Counted from the first letter of the stretch, positions 1-9,463 are shown. The stretch: 64,000 nt of DNA from Planctomycetota bacterium (GCA_030748415.1 JASMMA010000014.1:1-64000), one strand, 5' to 3'. The notes: a model not told the origin generated them from the letters alone. Program-made: numbers and translations.

Positions 1-140
1 TGTGTGAGATTTACAATCATCTCGTGGGCAAAAAGGAGGGGTGAAACTCATGACTTTTGTTTTTGGGGCGAGGGCCGTAGGCCCGAGGCCTCTTTGTCAA
101 CGAGTCTCTTTGGGAGGTATTACAACTTTTTCTCTTTTTT

Positions 141-165
141 TGACCCAATCGGGGGGGTCAGTGTC
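141..165. repeat. Single REP-like palindrome, related to the arms of the two REPIN-like elements
   Basis: This 25-nt stretch begins TGACCCA and ends GGGTCAGTGTC. It matches the right arms of the elements at 32031-32200 and 60120-60284 in length and at both ends; only the seven central bases differ. TGACCC and GGGTCA can pair into a short hairpin. No partner arm was found between base 1 and this site, so it is either a single REP or the right half of an element reaching past the window edge. The rest of bases 1-233 holds no convincing gene. Confidence 0.6.
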
Positions 166-233
166 TTGGTGGGGGGGGCAGCCTCTTAATTATCTATGGC
201 GTCACCTGAAAGGGATGCGAGACTATATTCAAC

Positions 234-1535
234 ATGGTTGCCACCAGCCTCGCTCTCGCGCTTCTTGCGGCAGTACTACCTGCTCAAAATACTGGAGATA
301 AATTCCATGTGGGGGACTCCTCCCCCTCGTTGATGCTACTGGAGCAATTGGGAAACCGAGGTGTTCCCGCTGGACAACGGCAAGAGATTTGGAGTCGATT
401 GGCTGATGCAGGGGGACCGCTTCCATTTGGGGACGTGTCCTCATTGCGGTCTGATGTGCGTGCTTCTTGGCTCCCTGACTATGTTCGCTGCTTGGGTCGT
501 ACTTCCCATGAGGCGGTTCCTCTGCTGGAGCGATACTTGGATTCTCATCTTGCACCAATCCGTGCGGAGGCCATCTTTGCTATCCCGCAGCTGGGCGGGT
601 CGGGCGGTGTGAATATTGCACTGAGGGTGTTGCGTGATTCCGAAGAAGAGAACATAGTGCGAGTTGCAGCATTGCGTGGATTGTCTAGAGCCGGGTCACC
701 ATTCTCTCGTGTTGAGGCGGCGCGGCGACTCAAAACTGCGGAGGGTCCCTTGCTTCTTGAAGCAGTTGCCACTTTGGCTTCGCGGCCCAACCCCAGCGAC
801 ATTCCCTACTTGATTCCTCTTATTCAAAGGGCACCCAATTCGCGTGCCGCAGGCGAGGCGGTTCTTCTTCTGCAGAAACTTACCGGATATCGCATCGGGC
901 GAGATGCGCGAACCTGGACATACTGGATGCGCCGATACCAAATTGAAGGGAAAGCATTTTGGCGAGAGCCTCAACCGGGCGAAGGAGACTTAAAAACTTT
1001 GACCTACTTGGGGATCCCTATTCTTGGAGATAGGGTTGTTTTTGTATTGGACTCTTCTGGCTCAATGGCCTCTCCAATGCAAGAACGAGCCCCTCTCACG
1101 CGTGGCGAGTTTGCAGTCCAGGCTCTAAACGAGTTGATTCCTCGCTTACCTGAGACGGCACTCTTTTCACTCTCTTTTTTCGAAGAAAAAGTCTACGCGC
1201 TTTCTCGAGGTCTGGTTTCCCGTACACCTCAAGGGTTAAGCACTGCAAAGCAGTGGCTTCGTTCTCGCCGTTTCTCTGGCGGAACAAATCTATTTGGTGG
1301 GCTCGAGCGGGCATTTGAGTTTGATGGCGTCGAGGAAATCATTCTCCTGAGCGACGGGGCTCCCTCTGCAGGAGATGTCCTCATCCCATCCAAAATCCTC
1401 TCTAAGATTCGAAGGCTAAATCGCTGGCGACGGATTCGGGTGAGTTCGATTGGGATTGGTGTAGGAACGAGCGAGCGAACATTCCTTGCTCAACTGGCCG
1501 AAGAAAACCAGGGTGACATCCAATTCCACCATTAG
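234..1535 (+). CDS. Secreted HEAT-repeat and von Willebrand factor A domain protein
   Basis: The 433-residue product opens with a short hydrophobic signal peptide ending around AQNTG, so it is exported. Residues about 50-230 are helical repeats of HEAT type, with recurring blocks such as PIRAEAIFAI and VRVAALRGL. The C-terminal half is a von Willebrand A domain. Its metal-ion-dependent adhesion site is visible as DSSGSMAS, with the supporting Thr in GGTNLFGG and the Asp in LLSDGAPSAGD. VWA domains with this site bind protein ligands through Mg2+, and HEAT repeats also bind proteins, so a periplasmic or surface scaffold is likely. The ligand is unknown. The next gene starts 10 bases downstream on the same strand, but nothing links the two functionally. 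The start at 234 is chosen because the signal peptide begins there. Confidence 0.8.
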   Translation: MVATSLALALLAAVLPAQNTGDKFHVGDSSPSLMLLEQLGNRGVPAGQRQEIWSRLADAGGPLPFGDVSSLRSDVRASWLPDYVRCLGRTSHEAVPLLERYLDSHLAPIRAEAIFAIPQLGGSGGVNIALRVLRDSEEENIVRVAALRGLSRAGSPFSRVEAARRLKTAEGPLLLEAVATLASRPNPSDIPYLIPLIQRAPNSRAAGEAVLLLQKLTGYRIGRDARTWTYWMRRYQIEGKAFWREPQPGEGDLKTLTYLGIPILGDRVVFVLDSSGSMASPMQERAPLTRGEFAVQALNELIPRLPETALFSLSFFEEKVYALSRGLVSRTPQGLSTAKQWLRSRRFSGGTNLFGGLERAFEFDGVEEIILLSDGAPSAGDVLIPSKILSKIRRLNRWRRIRVSSIGIGVGTSERTFLAQLAEENQGDIQFHH

Positions 1536-1544
1536 AATGCTTTC

Positions 1545-2588
1545 ATGAGAGCAGTTCGCGTTCATGAACATGGTGGTGAGAGAGTTCTTCTTCTTGAAGA
1601 GCTTCCCATTCCAGAACCAGGCCCAGGGGAGGTGCGGATTCGAGTTGCTTGGTGTGCCCTCAACCATTTGGACACCTGGGTTCGGCGAGGTGTACCTGGA
1701 CACCGGTTCCCCCTTCCATTAATCCCGGGTTGCGACTTCAGCGGGGTGATTGATTCTTGTGCTTCTGATGTGACCGATTGGCCCCAAGGAACCCGCGTTT
1801 GCGTGAACCCGGGCCTTTTCTGTGGGAGTTGTTCTTGCTGCATGGCTGACAATCAGCATCTATGTCGAGGCTTTGGAATCTATGGTGAAACGACCCATGG
1901 CGGAAATGCTGAATTCGCAGTCGTAAAAGCTGAGAATCTTCTTCAGGTTCCAGATTCATTCCCATTGGACAAAGCAGCCGCCTTTCCCCTTACTTATTTA
2001 ACTGCCTGGCGGATGTTAGTGGGAAGGTGCCAGATTCGTGAAGGGGAAAAGGTTCTCATTCATGCAGCGGGTTCCGGAGTATCTGTTGCAGCAACTCAAA
2101 TTGCTCGCCACTTTGGTGCAAGAGTCATGGTGACTGCAGGAACTGATGAAAAAGTAGAAAAGGGAATCGCAAATGGTGCCGAGGCCGGTTGCAACTACCA
2201 AACCGAGGACTGGAAAAAGTTTGCCAAGGAATGGGCAGGCGGGTCCAACTTGGACATTATTGTGGACCATGTGGGCATGGACACGATTCCGGCGGGCATT
2301 TGGTTGCTTGCCAAAGGCGGGCGCCTCGTTACTTGCGGAGTGACATCTGGCGCAGAGATGAATCTCCACCTTGCCCCAGTTTTCTTTAAGTCGCTATCGA
2401 TTCTGGGTTCCACTATGGGGACCCCGAGAGATCTTTCAAATGCGGCAGAACTCATCTGGACTGGCCAGCTGAGCCCTGTCCTTGATTCTTCCTTTTTAAT
2501 GGCAAATGTCCAAGAGGCCCACCGCAGGATGGGAGAAAGGGCAGTCTTTGGAAAGATACTGCTCGAAGTCGACAGCAGCCTCGGCTGA
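1545..2588 (+). CDS. Zinc-containing alcohol dehydrogenase / quinone oxidoreductase family (MDR)
   Basis: This 347-residue medium-chain dehydrogenase/reductase has an N-terminal GroES-like catalytic domain and a C-terminal Rossmann NAD(P)-binding domain. The structural zinc site is present as four cysteines spaced Cx2Cx2Cx7C in CGSCSCCMADNQHLC, around residues 94-108. The nucleotide-binding turn is seen as HAAGSGVSVAA near residue 175. The family oxidises alcohols or reduces aldehydes, quinones or enones; the substrate cannot be read from sequence. Family and length (about 340-350) agree. It lies between two secreted-protein genes with 9- and 13-base gaps, so the arrangement may be an operon but gives no clue to substrate. 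Confidence 0.85.
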   Translation: MRAVRVHEHGGERVLLLEELPIPEPGPGEVRIRVAWCALNHLDTWVRRGVPGHRFPLPLIPGCDFSGVIDSCASDVTDWPQGTRVCVNPGLFCGSCSCCMADNQHLCRGFGIYGETTHGGNAEFAVVKAENLLQVPDSFPLDKAAAFPLTYLTAWRMLVGRCQIREGEKVLIHAAGSGVSVAATQIARHFGARVMVTAGTDEKVEKGIANGAEAGCNYQTEDWKKFAKEWAGGSNLDIIVDHVGMDTIPAGIWLLAKGGRLVTCGVTSGAEMNLHLAPVFFKSLSILGSTMGTPRDLSNAAELIWTGQLSPVLDSSFLMANVQEAHRRMGERAVFGKILLEVDSSLG

Positions 2589-2601
2589 GCCTACCCTCAG
2601 G

Positions 2602-3369
2602 ATGAACTCTAACCCGATACCACCCATGATTAGTACCGTCGCACTCGCTTTCTTTCCCGCCGCCCTTTTCGCACAAGAAGCTCCCGCCGTCAAAGTGGAG
2701 CCCCGAACCGAGCTCGAGTTTGCCCAAGTTGCGACTTGGCCCGGCTCCAAAACCTCTCAGACATTGCTCGGGGTCGGCGTGCGCGATAAGACCTTTCTAC
2801 GAGTCAAAGTTTATGCGCTTGGGCTCTATGTGGATCCTGTTGGCGCCGCCAAAGCTTTGGACAAGTGGCAGGAAACCTCTGTAAAAAAGATGCAGAAAGA
2901 CAACAAGTTTTATGATGCTTTGCTGAATGGAAAATTTAGCAAGACCATGCGTTGGGTCTTTGTGCGTGATGTCGATGGTGAAGATATTGCCGAAGCTTTT
3001 GAAGATTCTCTCGAGCCACGCTTGAAAACTCTTGCTAAGAATGAGAAAGGAAAGAAGGGCTCCGAGGCGAGAGCCGCTGCTGCAAAAACGGGCCTCAAGA
3101 CCTTGAAGTCGTGGTTTACCGAAGAAATTGAAGATGGCCAGGAACTTGTTTTTGCGTGGCACCCTGGCGGAAAGTTGATTGTTCAGCTAGAGGGGAAGCT
3201 AATCGGGGAACTTACTTCGGAGCATGTATCTACTGCCCTGTTTGATACAGCAATTGGTGAGGACACCGTTGCCGAAGATGCGCGAGAAGATTTCCCCACA
3301 GGAGTCTCCATGATGTTCGAGATTGCGTCCCAGAGGCTTCATGTGAAGAAGGGCCCTCCGGAGAAGTAA
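2602..3369 (+). CDS. Secreted chalcone-isomerase-like family protein
   Basis: The predicted product is 255 residues with an N-terminal signal peptide (MISTVALAFFPAALFAQ within the first 25 residues). The body resembles bacterial chalcone-isomerase-fold proteins: LLGVGVRDKTFLRVKVYALGLY, then KTMRWVFVRDVDGEDIAEAF, then FPTGVSMMFE. The bacterial members are not known to act on chalcones; the fold is shared with fatty-acid-binding proteins, and their role is usually unknown. An upstream in-frame ATG at 2506 would put the start inside the dehydrogenase gene and bury the signal peptide, so 2602 (or 2626) is preferred. The gene is followed after 15 bases by nqrM, so the two may be co-transcribed. 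Confidence 0.7.
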   Translation: MNSNPIPPMISTVALAFFPAALFAQEAPAVKVEPRTELEFAQVATWPGSKTSQTLLGVGVRDKTFLRVKVYALGLYVDPVGAAKALDKWQETSVKKMQKDNKFYDALLNGKFSKTMRWVFVRDVDGEDIAEAFEDSLEPRLKTLAKNEKGKKGSEARAAAAKTGLKTLKSWFTEEIEDGQELVFAWHPGGKLIVQLEGKLIGELTSEHVSTALFDTAIGEDTVAEDAREDFPTGVSMMFEIASQRLHVKKGPPEK

Positions 3370-3384
3370 GCGCCCTCAAGACCC

Positions 3385-3675
3385 ATGCTCACCTACCTTC
3401 TGAGCTTTTGTTTATTCCTGATTGCCGTCTCTGCGATGGCGGTGGGGGTGATTTTTGCAGGGAAGCGCTTGTCGGGCTCCTGTGGCGGAGTGAGCCCCGA
3501 TGGGGATGAATTAGGTGATTGTGTCTGCTCTCGAAAGGACCAAGAACTTTGCCCGTCCGAAGACGAAACGGGCCTCCTTGGCATGGCCGAGATGGGTTAC
3601 CCGAAGCGGGTTCTCAAGGAGCCTCACAGGGATGCGGGCCCCGATTCCGAACCTGAGCCTCCGCTAAGCGTTTAG
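3385..3675 (+). CDS. nqrM: Na+-NQR maturation protein NqrM
   Basis: This 96-residue protein begins with one membrane helix (LLSFCLFLIAVSAMAVGVIF), then KRLSGSCGG and further cysteines at about positions 46, 48 and 56. This is the layout of NqrM (formerly DUF539): an N-terminal membrane anchor, the GSCGG motif and a small Cys cluster. In the family NqrM is needed to deliver iron to the membrane-embedded Fe site of Na+-NQR. The nqrABCDEF-apbE operon lies 1.5-8.5 kb away on the opposite strand. In many bacteria nqrM sits directly behind apbE; here it has been separated and pairs with a chalcone-isomerase-like gene. The C-terminal tail beyond residue 60 is Pro/Glu-rich and probably not conserved. 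Confidence 0.85.
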   Translation: MLTYLLSFCLFLIAVSAMAVGVIFAGKRLSGSCGGVSPDGDELGDCVCSRKDQELCPSEDETGLLGMAEMGYPKRVLKEPHRDAGPDSEPEPPLSV

Positions 3676-3701
3676 CCCCAAATTCTGTTCCTGAATGGGG
3701 C
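3675..3701. terminator. Possible stem-loop after nqrM
   Basis: GCCCCA and TGGGGC flank a 15-base loop that contains a second pairing of ATTC with GAAT. The structure starts on the last base of the nqrM stop codon. No T-run follows it, so it could be a Rho-assisted or mRNA-stabilising hairpin rather than a true intrinsic terminator. Confidence 0.3.
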
Positions 3702-3758
3702 ACCTCCGCCCCTGAAATTGCGTTATCGCTGGGCTTGCGCCGCTATACTTCCGCTCCA

Positions 3759-4610
3759 ATGGAATACGGAAAACTCCCAATCCCCACCGTAGCCGCCACT
3801 TTGGCGGCCCTTTTTCTAAGTTCTACCCTATTTGCCCAAGGATGGCCCGGTGATGAACCCAGCACCACGCCAGAGTCTGGCTCTGGCTGGGGGAATAGCG
3901 CCGATGACCCTTGGGGCGACTCCCCGACATCTGAGTCAGAAGCAGCCCAAGATGACCCTTGGGAAACTTCTGAGCCAACTCAAGATGAAGCAACTTCAGA
4001 CTCTGGCTCTTCTTGGGGTTTCCAAGATTCGCGGCCAAGTTCAGGCCCCGAGCTCTCTCTCACCGCCCCTAAAATGGGTGGCTCTTGGCGGGTCGCTGGC
4101 TACTCCGGTAGCGATTTCACACTCAACCTAGAAGATTTTGGTTTGAACCTTTCTGCCGAACTCGAAATTGGTTCCGAATCTTCATCAGGCGATTCCGAAT
4201 TTGGTTTCGCCGGTGGAGTTGGCTTCCACCTCCTGGATGGTGAGATTGATTTGGGGCTTTCGCTTACAGACCCAGACCTGTATTACCGTTCTTACTTCCG
4301 ATCTGCTACATCCACATCCCGCGCCTTTTGGGAGGTTCGAACGAATATTGCCCAATCAATTGACCTGAACTTTGGAGGTTCTTCTGGAGTAGAGGATTTG
4401 CGCCTTCGCCTTGCTGCCGGAGCCGGATATTCCCACTCCATTAGTGAAGATGTCTCCTTGGAAATCCGAGGGCACTTCCTTTACCTCAACCTCCTTGATG
4501 GCTTTGAATACCAAATACTAGGCGGCCTAGATGACTTCCATGGCGATGCGAGTACTTGGGATTCCTTCGGGAGCCAATCTCTAGAATTTGGCCTCGCTGT
4601 CCGCTTCTAG
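3759..4610 (+). CDS. Secreted protein with acidic Ser/Asp-rich linker and beta-barrel-like C-terminus
   Basis: The 283-residue product begins with a signal peptide ending near TLFAQ. Residues about 20-95 are low-complexity, rich in Ser, Asp, Glu, Pro and Trp, with the unit DDPW occurring twice (SADDPWGDSP, AQDDPWETSE). From residue 105 on it alternates polar and hydrophobic residues in beta-strand pattern and ends in VRF, a C-terminal aromatic typical of outer-membrane beta-barrels. No family was recognised. An outer-membrane protein with an acidic periplasmic or surface segment is the likeliest reading. The start at 3759 is chosen over 3735 because it begins the signal peptide. Confidence 0.65.
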   Translation: MEYGKLPIPTVAATLAALFLSSTLFAQGWPGDEPSTTPESGSGWGNSADDPWGDSPTSESEAAQDDPWETSEPTQDEATSDSGSSWGFQDSRPSSGPELSLTAPKMGGSWRVAGYSGSDFTLNLEDFGLNLSAELEIGSESSSGDSEFGFAGGVGFHLLDGEIDLGLSLTDPDLYYRSYFRSATSTSRAFWEVRTNIAQSIDLNFGGSSGVEDLRLRLAAGAGYSHSISEDVSLEIRGHFLYLNLLDGFEYQILGGLDDFHGDASTWDSFGSQSLEFGLAVRF

Positions 4611-4642
4611 GTACAAATTTTCCCCTAAAACAAATAAAAAAA

Positions 4643-5047
4643 ATGAAAAAATTACTCATTCTTCCCCTTCTTCTGGTTTCCTGCGCGACCACGCACTCCG
4701 GTTACGAATCAGGGCGCACATTCCCCGTTGACGCGAACTCTTTGCATATGAATATCAATTATTCACAAGAGGCCTCTTATGGTGAAGCTAGCGAAACTAC
4801 GATTCTTGGCTTGATTAAGCTTGGTCCATCTGATTTTGCCTACGGCGGTGGGGGACCTGGCTTAGGCTTCGCCTCACTCCTTGGTGCCGGAAACTCGGTT
4901 GATTCTGCAGCCGTTGCCGATGTCTTGAGCAAGTCTCAAGCAGATGTTTTGGGTTTCCCTCTTTTCCGAAAAAGAGTCACTAACTTTTTCCTCTGGAAAA
5001 CTGAAACTGTTCAAGTGAAAGGATATCCCGGAAAAGTTGTCCGGTAG
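4643..5047 (+). CDS. Small predicted lipoprotein
   Basis: This 134-residue protein starts MKKLLILPLLLVSCATTHSG. LVSC is a good lipobox, so Cys14 would be lipidated after signal-peptidase II cleavage. The remainder resembles TRL-like or bacteriocin-like short lipoproteins: a Gly-rich middle (AYGGGGPGLGFASLLGAG) and a C-terminal half with VADVLSKSQADVLGFPLF. No function can be assigned. It follows the beta-barrel-like gene by 32 bases and is followed by a strong terminator, so the pair is probably co-transcribed. Confidence 0.7.
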   Translation: MKKLLILPLLLVSCATTHSGYESGRTFPVDANSLHMNINYSQEASYGEASETTILGLIKLGPSDFAYGGGGPGLGFASLLGAGNSVDSAAVADVLSKSQADVLGFPLFRKRVTNFFLWKTETVQVKGYPGKVVR

Positions 5048-5098
5048 TAGCCTGCAACAAGAACTCAGGCATTTCTGTTCTTCAAGTTTTGCCTTCAC

Positions 5099-5131
5099 AA
5101 AGAAGCCCGCAATTTATTTGTGGGCTTCTTT
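5099..5131. terminator. Intrinsic terminator between the lipoprotein gene and apbE
   Basis: AGAAGCCCGC pairs with GTGGGCTTCT across a 9-base A/T loop; there is one G-T pair, and the flanking AA/TT extend the stem. The run TTCTTTCATTT follows on the plus strand, and on the minus strand the stem is followed by TTGTG. It sits between convergent genes and can serve both, most clearly the plus-strand lipoprotein gene. Confidence 0.75.
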
Positions 5132-5154
5132 CATTTCATGAGCCATCTTTGCGA

Positions 5155-6216
5155 TTAAAGAGATGGCCAATTGGTCGACGCTTGGTTTTCGAATCCCTCC
5201 TCAACGCGCAGAATCAGCAAAGCTTCGGTTTCGGGAAGAGATTCAATCAGTTTCATTCCTTCTTCGGCACCTAGGACCATTACGGTGGTGGCGAGGGCAT
5301 CGGCAGTCATGCAGTCCTTAGCGAGAACACTGACCGAGGCTAGATTGTGCTCAATGGGCCGTCCGGTGCGTGGGTCAATGGAGTGGGAGATGCGCTTTCC
5401 ATCGAGCACGCGGTAGTTTCGATAGTCTCCGGATGTGGCGAGGGCTTGGCCACTCATTAGGGGGACGGTGATTTGGGAAGAACTTCCAAAGCTGGCATTG
5501 TCGTTGGGTTGCTCAATAGCAATCTTCCACGGAGAACGATTGGGTTTCGTTCCATGAACGAGGAGTTCGCCGCCCACTTCCAGCATGAAGGAAGACGCAC
5601 CCGCTTCTTGAAGGGCAGCAGAGGCATAATCAGCTCCAAAGCCCTTGGCGATGGCAGAAAAATCTAGCTGCACTCCATTGAGGTCCTTTCTAAGAGCTGG
5701 GGGGGATTCTTGAAATTGAATGTGCTCCCAGCCCACCAGTTTTCGAACTTTGCGGAGTTGTTTTTCAGTTGGAGCTCCAGGTTGTCGCTCAGTGGGGCCA
5801 AAGGACCACGCCTCAACTAGGGGCATAACAGTTGGGTCGAAAGCACCCTCACTTTGCTCAGCCCAAGCGAGAGCTTGAAGAGCGACCTCCAAAGTTAAGG
5901 GTGAGACCGGAACCCACCGGCCGGCCGGAGCTCGATTGAAAATAGAAAGATCAGAGTCCGGTTTATAGGTGGACATGAGTCCATCAATCTCTGCCAATGC
6001 TAGATTGGCCGCCTCCCGGTAGAGCTCAGCAACTTCTGGGGCAGGAGCGGTGCGAACTCCACTAGGAAGTTTGGCGTGCCATGTTGTGCCCATTGTGCTT
6101 CCGGTAAGTTGGACATCTAGATTTGCTGAAGTTTCAGAACCGCAAGAGGGGAGCAAAAGCAAACAGGTGGCTATCCAGCCACCTGCTCGAGTCAAAGTCA
6201 TGAGAGAAGAGCGCAT
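5155..6216 (-). CDS. apbE: FAD:protein FMN transferase ApbE
   Basis: The 353-residue ApbE-family lipoprotein (lipobox near LLPSC) covalently attaches FMN from FAD to Thr residues of NqrB and NqrC in the periplasm. Family features are visible: GSTMGTTWHAK near the N-terminus, FDPTVMPLVEAW, LDFSAIAKGFGAD, a GGELLVHG segment, HSIDPRTGRP, and the Mg-binding C-terminal stretch DCMTADALATTVMVLG. Length fits the family. Its ATG overlaps the nqrF stop by one base (TAATG arrangement), so it is translationally coupled as the last gene of the nqr operon. This placement strongly supports the substrate assignment: both target proteins encoded upstream carry the SGAT flavinylation motif. Confidence 0.93.
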   Translation of the reverse strand: MRSSLMTLTRAGGWIATCLLLLPSCGSETSANLDVQLTGSTMGTTWHAKLPSGVRTAPAPEVAELYREAANLALAEIDGLMSTYKPDSDLSIFNRAPAGRWVPVSPLTLEVALQALAWAEQSEGAFDPTVMPLVEAWSFGPTERQPGAPTEKQLRKVRKLVGWEHIQFQESPPALRKDLNGVQLDFSAIAKGFGADYASAALQEAGASSFMLEVGGELLVHGTKPNRSPWKIAIEQPNDNASFGSSSQITVPLMSGQALATSGDYRNYRVLDGKRISHSIDPRTGRPIEHNLASVSVLAKDCMTADALATTVMVLGAEEGMKLIESLPETEALLILRVEEGFENQASTNWPSL

Positions 6217-7454
6217 TAACCTCCGAAGTCATCCAAGAAGATATCTTCGCGCTCCACTCCAAGGTTTACAAGCATGTCAATGACCGCCTTGTTCATCATG
6301 GGTGGACCACACATGTAGTATTGGCAGTCTTCAGGAGCGGGATGATCTTTGAGGTAGTTCTCTAGCAGCACCTGATGAATGAACCCGGTTGGGCCAGACC
6401 AGTTATCTTCAGGGAGGGGGTTATCCAGGGCCAAGTTCCACTCAAAGTTTTCAAAATCGCGGGCGATACCGTCGAAATCCTCAATGTAGAAAGCCTCTCG
6501 TAAAGAGCGGGCGCCGTACCAGAAGCTGACCCTGCGCTTCGACTCCTTCATCGTGCGGAAAAGGTGCATCAGATGGGAGCGCATTGGGGCCATGCCCGCG
6601 CCGCCTCCAATGAAGACCATTTCACGATCGTTGTCTTTGAGGAAAAACTCACCATAAGGACCAGAAATCGTGACCAGGTCACCAGGCTTCTGGGCAAAAA
6701 TGTAGGAAGAGCCTTTCCCCGGAGGAATCCCTTCAGGGCCACGAGGTGGGGGAGAAGCAATCCGAACATTTAGCATGATCCGGTTCCCTTCAGCCGGGTA
6801 ACTCGCCATGGAGTAGGCGCGTTCACAAGGCTCGTCAGTGACCGAGTGATAACGCCACATGTCGAACTTGTCCCAATCTTCGCGATACTCATCTTCAATG
6901 ACATAGTCCGCATATTTGACATCGTGTTCAGGGATTTCAATCTGAATGTAGCCCCCTGATTTGTAGTCAATACTTTCCCCTTCGGGTAGTTGCACCACAA
7001 ACTCTTTAATGAAGGTGGCCACATTGTTGTTGGAGATGACTTCGCACTCCCATTTCTTTACGGAGAAGATTTCGGGCTCCACTTCGATGGCCATGTCTTC
7101 TTTCACCTTGACCTGGCAAGCAAGCCTCCAGCTTTCTTTGGCGTCGCCACGAGAAATGTGCCCTTCTTCAGTGGGCAAAAGGTCGCCGCCGCCATCGTGC
7201 ACTTGCACGCGGCACTGGCCACATGTGCCACCGCCCCCGCAAGCAGAAGGAATGAATAGTTTTTGCTCTGAAAGAGTCGTCAGGAGGGTGTTTCCGGCCA
7301 AACAAGACATGGCCTTGTCGTTGTCCTCGTTCACCGTAATAGTAACGGGGCCGGATTGGACCAGTTTTCCTTTTGCCCAAAGAAGGAGGGCAATCATTGC
7401 CATGACAACGATAGAGAACATGAGAACGCCGAGTCCGATGGTGTTGTAGTCCAT
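6216..7454 (-). CDS. nqrF: Na+-translocating NADH:quinone reductase subunit F
   Basis: NqrF is the NADH-oxidising entry subunit of Na+-NQR. The 412-residue protein has one N-terminal membrane helix, then a plant-type 2Fe-2S ferredoxin domain with cysteines 72, 78, 81 and 113 ([10 protein letters not shown] plus a later Cys). The FAD domain follows (RAYSMASYP), then the NADH-binding domain ([19 protein letters not shown]) and a terminal [10 protein letters not shown]. All expected cofactor residues are present and the length is standard. It is the sixth of seven genes in the operon, 11 bases after nqrE. A modest ribosome-binding site (AGAGGTC) lies 7 bases before its ATG. Confidence 0.97.
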   Translation of the reverse strand: MDYNTIGLGVLMFSIVVMAMIALLLWAKGKLVQSGPVTITVNEDNDKAMSCLAGNTLLTTLSEQKLFIPSACGGGGTCGQCRVQVHDGGGDLLPTEEGHISRGDAKESWRLACQVKVKEDMAIEVEPEIFSVKKWECEVISNNNVATFIKEFVVQLPEGESIDYKSGGYIQIEIPEHDVKYADYVIEDEYREDWDKFDMWRYHSVTDEPCERAYSMASYPAEGNRIMLNVRIASPPPRGPEGIPPGKGSSYIFAQKPGDLVTISGPYGEFFLKDNDREMVFIGGGAGMAPMRSHLMHLFRTMKESKRRVSFWYGARSLREAFYIEDFDGIARDFENFEWNLALDNPLPEDNWSGPTGFIHQVLLENYLKDHPAPEDCQYYMCGPPMMNKAVIDMLVNLGVEREDIFLDDFGG

Positions 7455-7465
7455 TTTTGTGACCT

Positions 7466-8077
7466 CTATAACTGGATGCCGCTAAACAGCATGAAGCCCA
7501 TGGCCATCAGGCCGGTAACCATGAATGTAATCCCCAACCCCCTGAGAGCAGGCGGAACATTGGAATACTTCATCTTTTCGCGAGCGGCGGCGAGGGCCAC
7601 GATGGCCATCCACCAACCTAGTCCGGAGCCGAGTCCGTAGACCGTGCTTTCGGCGAGGTCGTATTCCCGCTGCACCATGAACAAGGAAGCACCAAGAATG
7701 GCACAGTTCACAGCAATCAGCGGTAGGAAAACGCCCAATGCAGAGTAGAGCTTGGGGGCAAACTTATCGACCGTCATTTCCACAATCTGAACCATGGCCG
7801 CAATCGTGGCAATGTAAGCAATGAAACCCAAGAATGAGAGATCGACCTCTGCGAGTTCCGGGCTCACCCAGCCAAGCGCACCTTCTTTCAGGAGGTAGGT
7901 GTAAATCAGATTGTTCAAAGGAACGGTAACAATCAAAACGAAAGTGACCGCAAGCCCTAATCCATTGGCGGTGTCCACTTTCTTGGAGACGGCCAAGAAA
8001 GAACACATTCCAAGGAAGAAGGCAAGGGCCATGTTCTCGACAAACATGGACTTGAGGAAAATGTTAAAGAGTTCCAT
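7466..8077 (-). CDS. nqrE: Na+-NQR subunit E
   Basis: This 203-residue integral membrane subunit has six predicted helices and the family start [19 protein letters not shown]. NqrD and NqrE are inverted paralogues that together hold the membrane-embedded iron centre; the conserved Cys is seen in [11 protein letters not shown], with its counterpart near GMCSF in the first helix. The start is supported by a strong ribosome-binding site, GAGGAGGAG, whose bases are the last Glu codons of nqrD. The intergenic gap is only four bases, so translation is probably coupled. Confidence 0.96.
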   Translation of the reverse strand: MELFNIFLKSMFVENMALAFFLGMCSFLAVSKKVDTANGLGLAVTFVLIVTVPLNNLIYTYLLKEGALGWVSPELAEVDLSFLGFIAYIATIAAMVQIVEMTVDKFAPKLYSALGVFLPLIAVNCAILGASLFMVQREYDLAESTVYGLGSGLGWWMAIVALAAAREKMKYSNVPPALRGLGITFMVTGLMAMGFMLFSGIQL

Positions 8078-8081
8078 CTTC

Positions 8082-8705
8082 TTACTCCTCCTCGTTTAGT
8101 TCGGGGCTCACCGTGCGTTGAACCCAAATGATGAATCCAATCAAAAAGAAGGCACCTGGCGCAAGAACCATGAGTCCGTTTGGTTGGTACCAACCACCGT
8201 TATTGACTGTTTTCAAAACTTCAATTCCAAACAAAGTTCCTGAGCCTAACAGCTCACGGAAAAACCCGACCGCAATCAAAATGGCAGAGTAACCAAGAGA
8301 GTTTCCAAAACCATCAATTGCGGAAGGAATCACGGGGTTCGCCATTGCAAAGGCTTCGGCACGTCCCATCACAATGCAGTTTGTAATGATGAGACCAACA
8401 TAAACAGACAACTGCTTTGAGATGTCATAAACGAAGGCCCGCATAACTTGATCTGCAACAATAACCAAAGAGGCAATGATGGCGAGTTGAACAATAATCC
8501 GCACACTGCCGGGTATTTTGTTTCGAATCGCTGAAATCGCCATGTTGGAACCAACTAGAACAAAAGTAAGGGCCGCCGACATCACGATGGATGTTTCCAG
8601 CTTTGTGGTTACCGCAAGGGCAGAACAAATTCCCAGAACTTGAAGAGTGATGGGGTTGTTAATGTGGAGCGGATCCACCAGGATTTTTTTAGATTTGCGA
8701 TCCAT
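8082..8705 (-). CDS. nqrD: Na+-NQR subunit D
   Basis: NqrD is a 207-residue membrane subunit with six helices, paralogous to NqrE. Family segments include [22 protein letters not shown] and [14 protein letters not shown], each carrying one of the cysteines that ligate the shared iron site with NqrE. The ATG at 8705 overlaps the nqrC stop in a TAATG arrangement. A longer in-frame extension to 8762 exists but lies within nqrC and lacks family similarity, so it was rejected. Confidence 0.96.
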   Translation of the reverse strand: MDRKSKKILVDPLHINNPITLQVLGICSALAVTTKLETSIVMSAALTFVLVGSNMAISAIRNKIPGSVRIIVQLAIIASLVIVADQVMRAFVYDISKQLSVYVGLIITNCIVMGRAEAFAMANPVIPSAIDGFGNSLGYSAILIAVGFFRELLGSGTLFGIEVLKTVNNGGWYQPNGLMVLAPGAFFLIGFIIWVQRTVSPELNEEE

Positions 8706-9463
8706 TATTGGGCCCCCTTCTGTGCTGTGATGAAGGGGCCGTAGCCATCTTCTCCAAACCAAAGGGCAATCATGTGTCCAACAGCGCGACTGGTAATGGT
8801 GGCGCCAGAAAGTCCATCCACCTCGTGGGTGGAATCTTTGACTTGGCCTTTCTTCACCACAGTAAGAAGTGGCGTGTCACCTTGAGGGTCAATGAGTTTC
8901 CCATTCCAGAGCGCTTTCCACTTTGGATTGTCCACTTCGCCACCAAGCCCCGGGGTTTCGCCGTGAGCGTAGTAGGTGATTCCTTTTACGGTGTTCAGGT
9001 CAGGTTCAATGGAGATGTATCCATAAAGAGTGGACCAGAGTCCGTTCCCCCAAATGGGAAGAATCCAGCACTCTTTTCCCGCAGCTGTGACTTGGTAAAC
9101 CTCAAGAGTGTTCGGGAGGCTTGAAACCCGAGCGAGATTGGAGAGACCCACCTCAGCTTGGTCGGGATCTTTGGCCGCCTTCACGACATCGTAGGTTCCA
9201 AAATCAATTTCCCCTTGAATAGCGCCAGATTTGCGATTCACTTGGAATGTTTTGATTTTCCCGAATAGTTGGGTCACCTCTTCTCTTGAAACAGATGAGT
9301 TTTCTGAAAGGCCGGCGACCACCAAAATGTTCCGCTGCTTGTCGAGTCGTTGGTTTTCGATTTGCCGGTCTTTCAGGCCAACGGCAAAACTAGAAACAAC
9401 CAGCGAACAGACGAGGCAAACGAGAAGGGCAAAGCCAGCGGTGTACTTGTTACTGAACTCCAC
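8705..9463 (-). CDS. nqrC: Na+-NQR subunit C, covalent flavoprotein
   Basis: NqrC is a 252-residue periplasmic FMN-carrying subunit anchored by an N-terminal helix ([20 protein letters not shown]). The flavinylation motif is [10 protein letters not shown], with Thr222 the expected FMN-phosphate acceptor modified by ApbE. The C-terminal FMN-binding domain also shows [15 protein letters not shown] and [10 protein letters not shown]. The start codon is GTG, preceded by GGGAGG six bases upstream; both lie inside the end of nqrB, giving a 14-base overlap. Confidence 0.96.
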   Translation of the reverse strand: MEFSNKYTAGFALLVCLVCSLVVSSFAVGLKDRQIENQRLDKQRNILVVAGLSENSSVSREEVTQLFGKIKTFQVNRKSGAIQGEIDFGTYDVVKAAKDPDQAEVGLSNLARVSSLPNTLEVYQVTAAGKECWILPIWGNGLWSTLYGYISIEPDLNTVKGITYYAHGETPGLGGEVDNPKWKALWNGKLIDPQGDTPLLTVVKKGQVKDSTHEVDGLSGATITSRAVGHMIALWFGEDGYGPFITAQKGAQ

